Positions 1 through 6,469 of a DNA stretch of 13,686 bases are shown piece after piece; the first letter of the stretch is position 1; every line of letters starts with the position of its first letter. The stretch is from positions 1 to 13,686 of the forward strand of contig JAISEB010000321.1 in assembly GCA_031264395.1 (NCBI GenBank), given 5' to 3'. Origin of the DNA: Treponema sp. (GTDB lineage Bacteria > Spirochaetota > Spirochaetia > Treponematales > Breznakiellaceae). Position numbers and translations under genes: made by a program. The notes beneath the pieces are model-generated. The model was not told the origin of the DNA. It was given only the letters and a program-made list of their open reading frames with translations, and did not search any database.

Positions 1-20
1 TTAAAAATCTCCTTGATCAT
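1..20 (-). CDS. Possible 5' end of a gene leaving the left edge
   Basis: On the minus strand an ATG at 20-18 opens a frame reading M-I-K-E-I-F that is still open at the window edge. A GGGGA purine run lies about 10 nt upstream, and a promoter-like pair sits further upstream at 62-89. Only six codons are visible, so no function can be proposed and the call could be chance. The frame is also open upstream of the ATG to a stop near position 106, so a longer N-terminus is not excluded. Confidence 0.25.
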
Positions 21-61
21 CTTATTGTTATCCCCATGTATATCAGGATAACTGAAGTTAG

Positions 62-89
62 TGTATACTATACAATAAGAGAGGATCAA
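62..89 (-). promoter_or_regulatory. Candidate minus-strand promoter at left edge
   Basis: Read on the minus strand, TTGATC (89-84) is followed after 16 bp by TATACA (67-62), a fair match to a sigma-70 type promoter. Transcription would start near 55, giving a leader of about 35 nt before the ATG at 20. The -10 lies inside a 13-bp palindrome, TGTATA-C-TATACA (62-74), which could be a regulator site or simply AT-rich symmetry. The same TTGATC -35 appears in the rpmH promoter candidate. Confidence 0.35.
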
Positions 90-125
90 GTGTTTTTTGG
101 ATTATTTATTGTATTCGTACAGTCT

Positions 126-166
126 ATAGACAAATATGTAAAAAAAGTAATATAATAGACAAATAT
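126..166 (+). repeat. Pair of 12-bp direct repeats across a promoter
   Basis: ATAGACAAATAT occurs exactly at 126-137 and again at 155-166, 29 bp apart start to start. The first copy covers the -35 element and the second covers the end of the -10 element and the predicted start site of the promoter for the gene at 191. That placement would suit an operator bound on one face of the DNA, but AT-rich sequence lowers the significance. Confidence 0.45.
127..156 (+). promoter_or_regulatory. Promoter of the barrel protein gene
   Basis: TAGACA at 127-132 matches five of six bases of the consensus -35. A perfect TATAAT -10 follows at 151-156 after an 18-bp spacer. Transcription should start near 163, giving a leader of about 28 nt. 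A purine-rich AGGAGA ribosome binding site at 179-184 precedes the ATG at 191. Confidence 0.6.
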
Positions 167-190
167 CGAGAAACGTACAGGAGAACAAGG

Positions 191-961
191 ATGAGAAAAG
201 GATTGTTGGCGGTGATAATTTCGGCGGGTTTGGCCCTATGCGGGAACATGTACGCGGCGGATTTTTCCCTGAGCGCGGGCGGCGGCGGCCTTATCGGCGG
301 CCTTTTTACCCGCTATACCGCGTCGGGCCACGGTATTATGGGCGGTGAGGTGTTGCATGTCGTACAAACCCAGGATATTAACCAGTTTAACTACGGGGGC
401 TTTGTGTTTTTTGACGCGACATACGCCGAATTGTCCGTAAGCATACAGAGCGGCGTGAATACCTGGGAACAGCTGCTGGATCAGGTATTGCCCGATCTAA
501 AGTCGGACAAGGGGAAGGGCTGGGAAACCATGATGGGCTTTTCCCTGCTGGCAAAATACCCTTTTACCCTGACCAACCGCCTTTCCCTCTTCCCCCTTGC
601 GGGTGTCGAATACCAGGTGTCCCTTGCACAAAAACGATCCTTGTCGGCCGACAACCGTGTATATAACAGGACAAACGGAATTTATGAGAAAAACAAGGAC
701 AAAAAGGCCCTTAAACTGTCGGACTGGAATTCCCTGTTTATAAATGTCGGCGCCGGAGCGGACTTCAACCTTACTTCCGGCCTCTTTATACGCGGAGAAA
801 TACTGTACGGTTTCAGGCTTATGACGCCTTGGGAAAAAGACGGGCTTACGCAGCTACAGGATGCCGTTCATAACCCCAACCTTAAACTTTCGGGCCTGAC
901 AAGCGGCCCCAGTTTTAGAATAGGCTTGGGCTGGCGGTTTTTTACCTTGGGAAAACGCTGA
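191..961 (+). CDS. Exported protein, putative outer-membrane beta-barrel
   Basis: The 256-residue product starts with a clear Sec signal peptide: R2 and K3, a hydrophobic stretch at about 5-18, and a cleavage region M-Y-A-A-D near residue 22. The mature part is rich in alternating hydrophobic/polar stretches, glycine and aromatic residues, and ends with a strand-like G-L-G-W-R-F-F segment. This is what small outer-membrane beta-barrels of treponemes look like. A charged insertion at about 168-175 (several K, D and N residues) looks like an exposed loop. I cannot assign it to a named family. The ATG is supported by the signal peptide and by a ribosome binding site at 179-184. It is monocistronic: the next gene converges on it with one base between the stop codons. 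Function unknown; transport or structural roles are both possible. Confidence 0.8.
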   Translation: MRKGLLAVIISAGLALCGNMYAADFSLSAGGGGLIGGLFTRYTASGHGIMGGEVLHVVQTQDINQFNYGGFVFFDATYAELSVSIQSGVNTWEQLLDQVLPDLKSDKGKGWETMMGFSLLAKYPFTLTNRLSLFPLAGVEYQVSLAQKRSLSADNRVYNRTNGIYEKNKDKKALKLSDWNSLFINVGAGADFNLTSGLFIRGEILYGFRLMTPWEKDGLTQLQDAVHNPNLKLSGLTSGPSFRIGLGWRFFTLGKR

Positions 962-962
962 C

Positions 963-1868
963 CTACCGCACCTTCGCAAGTATTTCGCCGATTACCCGGT
1001 CCGCGTCCTCGTAAGGCACCTGACAGGTGCCTACTTGGAGGTGGCCGCCCCCGCCGTATGTAAGGAGGATGCTGCCCACATTGGCCGTGGCGCTGCGGTT
1101 GACGACGCTGTAGCCCACCGTTATGGCGACGTTGGCCTTGTTCTTGCCGTCTATAACCCAGATGGAGATGTTCTGCTCCGGGTAAAGTGTATAGATGAGG
1201 AACCGGTTTCCGGCGAAGATCTTCTCTACGCCGCGCAGATCCACCAGCAGGGCGTTGCCTTCGATCTTTGCGTATTTGAGGATCATTTCGCGGAAAAGTT
1301 CGTTCTGTTCAAAATAAACATCAAGCCGTTCTTTGACATCGCTCATGGCAAGTATATCATCAATGGTTTTTTCACTGCATGCTCTGGCAAGCTCTTTCAT
1401 CAAGTCGTAGTTGCTGATGGTGAAATTCCGGAAACGGCCAAGGCCGGTACGCGGGTCCATGATAAAGCCCAAAAGGACCCAGCCCCGCGGATTGATTATT
1501 TCTCCGGTAGAAAGATCGCCCGAATCTACCTTGTCAACATACCGTATCATCTCGGCAAAACGTCCCAGCTTTTCGTCCCCGCCGTAAAATTCATAGACAA
1601 CCCTGGCGCAGCTTGGCGCCTTGCGGGAAACGCCTTCAAAATAGGCGGTTTTTCCCAGCCGTTCCGTTTCACTGGAATGATGATCAAACCAAAGTCTGCA
1701 TCCTTTGATGTAGGGAATATTGGCCAGAATGTCGTTATCGGTTGCTTCGACCCGGCCATCCTGAATATCCTTGGGGTGAACAAATTTCCATTCGTCAATA
1801 AGCCCCAAATACAAAAGCAAAGCCCCGCACGCCAAGCCGTCAAAATCAGATCTGGTTAATAACCTCAT
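963..1868 (-). CDS. DHH-family phosphoesterase
   Basis: This 301-residue protein has the marks of the DHH/DHHA1 superfamily of metal-dependent phosphoesterases. Motif I is S-D-F-D-G (D8, D10), the family signature is D62-H63-H64, a third acidic cluster is D-K-V-D-S-G-D (D112, D115, D118), and the C-terminal substrate-binding glycine loop is G-G-G-G-H-L-Q-V-G (H276). Members cleave exopolyphosphate, short oligonucleotides or cyclic dinucleotides; these motifs alone do not tell which. No signal peptide or membrane segment is seen, so it should be cytoplasmic. The ATG at 1868 has an AAGGAAGG ribosome binding site (RC of 1876-1883) 7 nt upstream. It is divergent from the M16 protease gene and converges on the barrel gene. 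The opposite strand carries a long open frame that I regard as a shadow. Confidence 0.85.
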   Translation of the reverse strand: MRLLTRSDFDGLACGALLLYLGLIDEWKFVHPKDIQDGRVEATDNDILANIPYIKGCRLWFDHHSSETERLGKTAYFEGVSRKAPSCARVVYEFYGGDEKLGRFAEMIRYVDKVDSGDLSTGEIINPRGWVLLGFIMDPRTGLGRFRNFTISNYDLMKELARACSEKTIDDILAMSDVKERLDVYFEQNELFREMILKYAKIEGNALLVDLRGVEKIFAGNRFLIYTLYPEQNISIWVIDGKNKANVAITVGYSVVNRSATANVGSILLTYGGGGHLQVGTCQVPYEDADRVIGEILAKVR

Positions 1869-1910
1869 GCCGCAACCTTCCTTAGTTCTGATTCTATCAT
1901 ATCACGGATC

Positions 1911-1942
1911 TTTATTATATACACAGCATAAATTATAATGAA
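1911..1942. promoter_or_regulatory. Divergent promoter region between DHH and M16 genes
   Basis: Two -10 boxes lie back to back in this 77-bp gap. On the plus strand a perfect TATAAT at 1934-1939 puts the predicted start at 1946, the A of the M16 ATG; its -35 is poor (TTTATT at 1911-1916). On the minus strand TATAAT (1919-1914) would start the DHH transcript near 1907, with a weak TTCATT -35 at 1942-1937. The two promoters overlap, so polymerase binding may be mutually exclusive. The -10 boxes are strong; the -35 boxes are not. Confidence 0.5.
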
Positions 1943-1945
1943 TTT

Positions 1946-4843
1946 ATGAAATGTGTGCATATATCTCAATCCCGTTTTTTTCGCGCGGTTTTTCCGGTTT
2001 TCATGGCTGTATCCCTGCTTTTTTCGGCCTGCGCCACCACCGGGACCGGCCAGGCATCGTACGGAAACCTTGGAAATCCTTCCGATCCGGTTCCTTTTAT
2101 GGAAAAAGTCCGGCGGGGAAAGCTCCCGTCGGGTCTTGGTTACTATATTCTGGAAAATTCCATGCCCAAAGACCGGGCGTATCTTACTCTCGCGGTGTAT
2201 GCCGGATCGGTATTGGAAGCCGATGACGAACAGGGACTGGCCCATTTTACTGAGCATATGGCCTTTAACGGCACGGTCCGTTTTCCCGAGGCGGAACTCG
2301 TTAATTACCTCCGATCTTTGGGGATGCGCTTTGGCCCCGAGGTAAATGCCTATACTACCTACGACGAAACGGTTTTCGGCATAGAAGTACCGGTGGAAAC
2401 GGGTCCTGACGGCGTAAAAATCATACCGGAACGGGCCCTGGCGGTGCTTGACGATTGGACCCGCGCCATTACCTTTGCCCCCAAAGATGTGGACGAAGAA
2501 CGGGCCGTCATTATGGAAGAATACCGCTCCCGGCTCGGCGCCAGGGACCGGCTGACGCGGAAGCTGCTTCCGGTAATTTTTGAAGGTTCCCCCTATGCCG
2601 TCCGGTATCCCATAGGCCTGCCGGAGATCATAGAGAACGCCCCCGCGGAACGGCTTGAAAACTTTTATAAACGCTGGTACCGGGCCGACAACATGGCTGT
2701 TATTCTGGTGGGCGATTTTGACGGAGCGGCGCTGGAAGCGTCCCTTGCCTCGCATTTTTTGATCCCCAAACCCCAGGCGCCCCTTGCCCGTCCCGAGTAC
2801 GATCTTCCCCCGCCCAAAAAGGGAAACATATCGGCTGTGGTATATACCGAAGAAGAATTGACATCCACCAACATATACCTCTACTACAAGCGTTCTCCCA
2901 AACCGATAAAAGCCGATCTTGCCGGTTACCGTGAATGGATAATCGATGTTCTTGTGGACAACATGCTTTCCCTCCGTTTTGAGGAGGAGAGTCTTAATCC
3001 GGCCGCGCCCTATATTGGCGCCGGGGCGGCAAACATCAGATACGGAAAATCATCCCGTTATTATGTTCTTGCGATCCGGGCAAAGTCAGGCAGTGCGGGA
3101 GCCGCCCTGGCGGAGATGTTGAAAGAAAAGGAATCGATGATCCGTTATGGTTTTACCGAAGCGGAAATCGCCGTTGCCAAAGAGGCCCTTCTTTCCGATC
3201 TTGAACGGCTGGTTTCCGAAAAAGACAGGCAGGAATCGGGCCGTTATGTTTCGCTGTTTACCGATCATTTTATTTCGGGAGAAGCCCGTCCTGATCCCGA
3301 ATGGGAGCTTTACGCGGCGCGCGAACTGCTTCCCGGCATAAACGCCGCCGGTATTCTTGCCGCCGTGAAGGATTACTTTGAGCCCGGAGATCTCCGCGTC
3401 TTTATTTCCGCGCCGGAGGCCGAGGCGGCGGATCTTCCTTCGGACAGGGATATACGGAACATGGTGCGGGCCAGCGCCCGCATGAAAATAGAGCCTCCGG
3501 CGGCGGCGCGGTTGGAAGGCGAACTTCTGGACGAAGAGCCTTCCCTTGGGGAAATAACGGCCGAAACAGCGGATGGTGAAACCGGCGCGGTTATTCTGAC
3601 TCTTGAAAACGGAGCGAAGGTTATCCTCAAGGAGACACAGAACCGGAACAATGAAATTGTCTTTTACGCCATGGCCAAAGGCGGCCTCACCAGCGCCGGA
3701 CCGGAGGAATTTACTTCCGCCCGGCTCGCCGCCGAAATGGCCGAAACATCGGGACTTGGCCCCTATTCCCGGCCCGATCTGATAAAAAAACTCGCCGGTA
3801 AACAGGTTTCTTTTTCCTTCTGGATTTCCGACATTACAAGGGGGTTTGAAGGTTCCGCCGTTTCCGGGGATATCAGAACCCTTTTTGAAATGCTCCACCT
3901 GAGCCTCACCAGACCGCGTATAGACAGGGACGCCGTTGCCGCAATGATGGATCAGTACCGGACTACACTGGCCCGGCGGAACGAAGATCCCAATACGGTG
4001 TTTTCCGACGAGCGTATAAGGACCGTGCGGGGAAACAACCTGTGGTACAAGCCGCTTGAGCTTGCCGATCTTTCCCAGGCAGATCCGGAAAAGGCCCTTG
4101 CCTTTCTCCGCCGTACCCTTAATCCCGCGGACTATACGTTTATTTTCGTGGGGAATCTTGATATGGAAACGATGCGCCGTTGCGCCGAAACGTACATCGC
4201 CTCAATTCCCCGCGGTGAAGCCTTTAACAGCTGGAAAGATCCCCGGGTTATCCGGCCGGGAAAAACAGAGCGGGAAGTTTACAAGGGAAAAGAAGACAGG
4301 AGCCTTGTTTATATGGGCTGGTTTAAAGACGCTACCTGGTCCGAAGAAAACAGCGTTACCGCCCAGATTCTGACCGAATATCTTGATATAAGGATGACCG
4401 AAGAAATACGGGAAAAACTCGGCGGCGTTTATTCGATTTCCGTAAACGCTGTGGCGTCTCCGGGGCCCGCGGCCGAATTGTCCCTGGGGGTTTATTTTGC
4501 CTGTGATCCCCGCAGGGCCGGGGAGCTTTCCGCCGCGGTAACGGCGCTGCTCGAACGTACCGTTTCACAGCCTGTGGACCGCGGTATCTTTGATAAATCT
4601 GTTGAGGCCATGCAGAAAACATGGGAAGCGTCGGTACAGAGCAACGCTTACATAGCCCAAAGCTACGCCAATTCCTCGGCGCTTCTTGATACGCCGCTTT
4701 CGCGCCTGGACAGGCGGCCGGAACTTTTCCGCAGGGTACGCCCCCCGGAAATTCAGGAATTGTTGAAACTGCTTCTTTCGAACGGGCCGGCAAGCGTCGT
4801 TTTATACCCCGAGGGCCGGCAGGATCAGGGCAGCGCTGATTAG
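1946..4843 (+). CDS. M16 family zinc metalloprotease lipoprotein
   Basis: The 965-residue protein is a full-length double M16 (insulinase/pitrilysin-like) peptidase, close in size to PqqL-type enzymes. Residues 1-28 form a lipoprotein signal with basic residues K2, R10 and R13 and a lipobox L-F-S-A-C at C29, so the mature enzyme should be membrane-anchored outside the cytoplasm. The inverted zinc motif H-F-T-E-H lies at 100-104, with E103 as catalytic base. The third ligand is probably E192 in the E-R-A-V-I-M-E-E segment. A second M16 half begins at about 545 and lacks the HxxEH motif, as is usual for the non-catalytic half. Expected role: degradation of peptides in the periplasm. The ATG at 1946 is the only usual start between the upstream in-frame stop (1889-1891) and the signal peptide, yet it has no ribosome binding site. 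The gene converges on the rpmH-yidC operon. Confidence 0.93.
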   Translation: MKCVHISQSRFFRAVFPVFMAVSLLFSACATTGTGQASYGNLGNPSDPVPFMEKVRRGKLPSGLGYYILENSMPKDRAYLTLAVYAGSVLEADDEQGLAHFTEHMAFNGTVRFPEAELVNYLRSLGMRFGPEVNAYTTYDETVFGIEVPVETGPDGVKIIPERALAVLDDWTRAITFAPKDVDEERAVIMEEYRSRLGARDRLTRKLLPVIFEGSPYAVRYPIGLPEIIENAPAERLENFYKRWYRADNMAVILVGDFDGAALEASLASHFLIPKPQAPLARPEYDLPPPKKGNISAVVYTEEELTSTNIYLYYKRSPKPIKADLAGYREWIIDVLVDNMLSLRFEEESLNPAAPYIGAGAANIRYGKSSRYYVLAIRAKSGSAGAALAEMLKEKESMIRYGFTEAEIAVAKEALLSDLERLVSEKDRQESGRYVSLFTDHFISGEARPDPEWELYAARELLPGINAAGILAAVKDYFEPGDLRVFISAPEAEAADLPSDRDIRNMVRASARMKIEPPAAARLEGELLDEEPSLGEITAETADGETGAVILTLENGAKVILKETQNRNNEIVFYAMAKGGLTSAGPEEFTSARLAAEMAETSGLGPYSRPDLIKKLAGKQVSFSFWISDITRGFEGSAVSGDIRTLFEMLHLSLTRPRIDRDAVAAMMDQYRTTLARRNEDPNTVFSDERIRTVRGNNLWYKPLELADLSQADPEKALAFLRRTLNPADYTFIFVGNLDMETMRRCAETYIASIPRGEAFNSWKDPRVIRPGKTEREVYKGKEDRSLVYMGWFKDATWSEENSVTAQILTEYLDIRMTEEIREKLGGVYSISVNAVASPGPAAELSLGVYFACDPRRAGELSAAVTALLERTVSQPVDRGIFDKSVEAMQKTWEASVQSNAYIAQSYANSSALLDTPLSRLDRRPELFRRVRPPEIQELLKLLLSNGPASVVLYPEGRQDQGSAD

Positions 4844-4856
4844 CTTGACGCAGCTT

Positions 4857-4871
4857 GTGGAGTTTTGCGGC
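4857..4871 (+). repeat. Copy of 15-bp dispersed repeat arm
   Basis: GTGGAGTTTTGCGGC sits in the 35-bp gap between the convergent M16 gene and the last gene of the yidC operon. The same 15 bases occur in inverted orientation at 9351-9365, and the core 13 bases (GGAGTTTTGCGGC) occur again at 9301-9313. Three occurrences in 13.7 kb, all intergenic, are not expected by chance. I see no hairpin or T-run here that would make it a terminator. Confidence 0.6.
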
Positions 4872-4878
4872 CGTTGCC

Positions 4879-5700
4879 CTAACCGAAGACTTTGTCGGCT
4901 TTGCCGGTAAACCACAGGAGAATGGCCTTGGTGCGGTTGGTAAAGGAATTGCCGATTCGTTCACCCAGGCCGGGAAAGGCCGACGCCTTGGCCATGGAAG
5001 CGGCGTAAATAAGAAGGCTGTCTCCGGCATCCAGTACCGCCACAACGGACCGGAGGCGGTTCTTCCCGACCGCGTTTATAATGCCCACGTTCATCGCGGT
5101 AAGATTTTCCTGGGTAAAGATGAGAAAGTCGGTTCCCGCCCGGTATTCATAACGGTATATATTGTCCCCAAAGGTAAGATCTTTCTGCCTTGCGTAGATG
5201 ACAATATTTTCAGGCGGAACGGCGTAGGCCGGATCGGGTATCGGCTGTTTCGCCTCGGGGTTGTTTATTACCGCCGATGTCTCGTAAAAGGTTCTCATGG
5301 CTTTGCGGCTCGCGGAATAGTACTGTATTCCGGCAAGGCTTGAAATGGTCAGCGCCTCGTTGTAGAGGTCCCGGCGTTCTTCCCCGGTCCAGGAGCCTGC
5401 AAATTCTTCGCCGGTATTTGTCCCGCCTGTTCCGCCGGGTTTTTTATACAGGGAAAGCGTTTCAACAATGATGCCCGGATTGAGGGTCCGTTCTATTTCG
5501 CCTGTCAGGGTGCGTACCGCCGTGTGATTGGGGACCAGTACGGGCCGGGGGGTCTTCAGCTGAACCTGTGAAATGATCTCTCCGTTCCGCAGAAGCGCGG
5601 CCCGCTCTGGCCCCGCAAGTTCTTCCAGCGAAACCGGGAACGCGGGAAAAACAGCCGGAATGAACATCGAAACAATCAGAATACATGTCTTAATGTTCAT
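4879..5700 (-). CDS. Uncharacterised exported protein, end of yidC operon
   Basis: The 273-residue product has an N-terminal Sec signal (K4, hydrophobic stretch at about 6-18, then A-F-P-A-F-P). No lipobox is evident, since C6 is within the hydrophobic core rather than at a cleavage site. The mature part has no membrane segment, no cysteine pair and no catalytic motif that I recognise. A segment I-Q-Y-Y-S-A-S-R followed by K-A-M-R-T-F-Y reminds me of an uncharacterised spirochaete family (possibly DUF6675), but I could not check this. It starts 7 bp after the jag stop with no strong ribosome binding site, so it is probably translated by coupling within the operon. Position suggests an envelope-related role, but that is inference only. 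Confidence 0.75.
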   Translation of the reverse strand: MNIKTCILIVSMFIPAVFPAFPVSLEELAGPERAALLRNGEIISQVQLKTPRPVLVPNHTAVRTLTGEIERTLNPGIIVETLSLYKKPGGTGGTNTGEEFAGSWTGEERRDLYNEALTISSLAGIQYYSASRKAMRTFYETSAVINNPEAKQPIPDPAYAVPPENIVIYARQKDLTFGDNIYRYEYRAGTDFLIFTQENLTAMNVGIINAVGKNRLRSVVAVLDAGDSLLIYAASMAKASAFPGLGERIGNSFTNRTKAILLWFTGKADKVFG

Positions 5701-5707
5701 GGAGTAT

Positions 5708-6460
5708 TTACCTCATGCTTCCGCGGTAATACACCCTGACCTGTTTGTAGAGCCCTTCGCCCTCACTTTTTGTTTCCACATCGGCAATGTCGTTCAATGT
5801 GGTGTGTATAAGGCGGCGGTCAAAAGGATTCATTGGCTCAAGAAGAATGGAGGCGCGGTTTTCCCGGACGCGGTCGGCGACGGTATAGGCAAGACGCACC
5901 AGGGATTCTTCCCGGCGTATACGGTAATTTTCGCTGTCAAGAATGATACGGGTATCTTCCCGGCCCAGCCGCCCGGCGTAAATATTGGCGAGAAGCTGAA
6001 GGGCGTCAAGATTCTTTCCCTTCTTCCCGATAAGAATGGAAGAATATTCCGAGTCTATTTTAAAGCCGATCTTGCGGTCTTCCCTGAATAGCACCGATGC
6101 CTTGCCGTCATATCCCATACGGCCAATAAGACCTTCAAGAAAATCCACCATCTTTTTTTCAAATTCATTCTGCGCGCCGGGATCGCCAAAAACCGCCTGT
6201 CTGCCCGCGTCATCTTCACCGCTTGTTTCCGGCCGGGAACGGCGGCCTTCGGACGATCTCTCTTCCGGTTCGGGCCCGGTTTCCGCCCGTGTCACCTGCC
6301 TGTCGGTGTGAACCTGTATTTTCACGTAACCCTTTTTGAACAACCCCTGACGCTGGGCTTCCATAATCTCAACGTCAAAATCATTTTTTTCAAGTCCCAG
6401 TTCTTCCGCCGCCCGGTCAATTGCTTCCTTTTCGGTACGGCCTTCAAATTCGTATACCAT
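5708..6460 (-). CDS. jag: Jag/KhpB (EloR) RNA-binding protein
   Basis: This 250-residue cytoplasmic protein has the three-part Jag layout. The Jag-N domain (about 2-50) ends in G-L-F-K-K-G-Y-V-K-I. A charged, low-complexity linker runs from about 55 to 98. A KH domain follows with the G145-K-K-G148 loop, then a C-terminal R3H domain with N-P-F-D-R-R-L-I-H (R215, H219). In Firmicutes the homologue (SpoIIIJ-associated, KhpB or EloR) binds RNA and affects cell elongation and division. In this order it regularly follows yidC. It starts 9 bp after the yidC stop, and its AGGAG ribosome binding site overlaps that stop codon, which favours coupled translation. Confidence 0.93.
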   Translation of the reverse strand: MVYEFEGRTEKEAIDRAAEELGLEKNDFDVEIMEAQRQGLFKKGYVKIQVHTDRQVTRAETGPEPEERSSEGRRSRPETSGEDDAGRQAVFGDPGAQNEFEKKMVDFLEGLIGRMGYDGKASVLFREDRKIGFKIDSEYSSILIGKKGKNLDALQLLANIYAGRLGREDTRIILDSENYRIRREESLVRLAYTVADRVRENRASILLEPMNPFDRRLIHTTLNDIADVETKSEGEGLYKQVRVYYRGSMR

Positions 6461-6469
6461 TGCAGTCTC

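Noticed and set aside
1035..1859. Long plus-strand open frame (274 codons) opposite the DHH gene
   Set aside because: Its product has no recognisable family, while the opposite strand shows all DHH motifs with a good ribosome binding site. Long antisense frames are common in this codon usage.
1865..2755. Minus-strand open frame (296 codons) across the divergent gap and the M16 N-terminus
   Set aside because: It would overlap the M16 signal peptide and zinc site on the other strand, and its composition (rich in R, G, F and H) is typical of an antisense shadow.
3086..3898. Minus-strand open frame (270 codons) inside the M16 gene
   Set aside because: The coding strand is clearly M16; no start signal or domain supports the antisense frame.
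4825..4841. Inverted repeat ATCAG/CTGAT at the end of the M16 gene
   Set aside because: The arms are only 5 bp long with no following T-run, so there is no case for a terminator.
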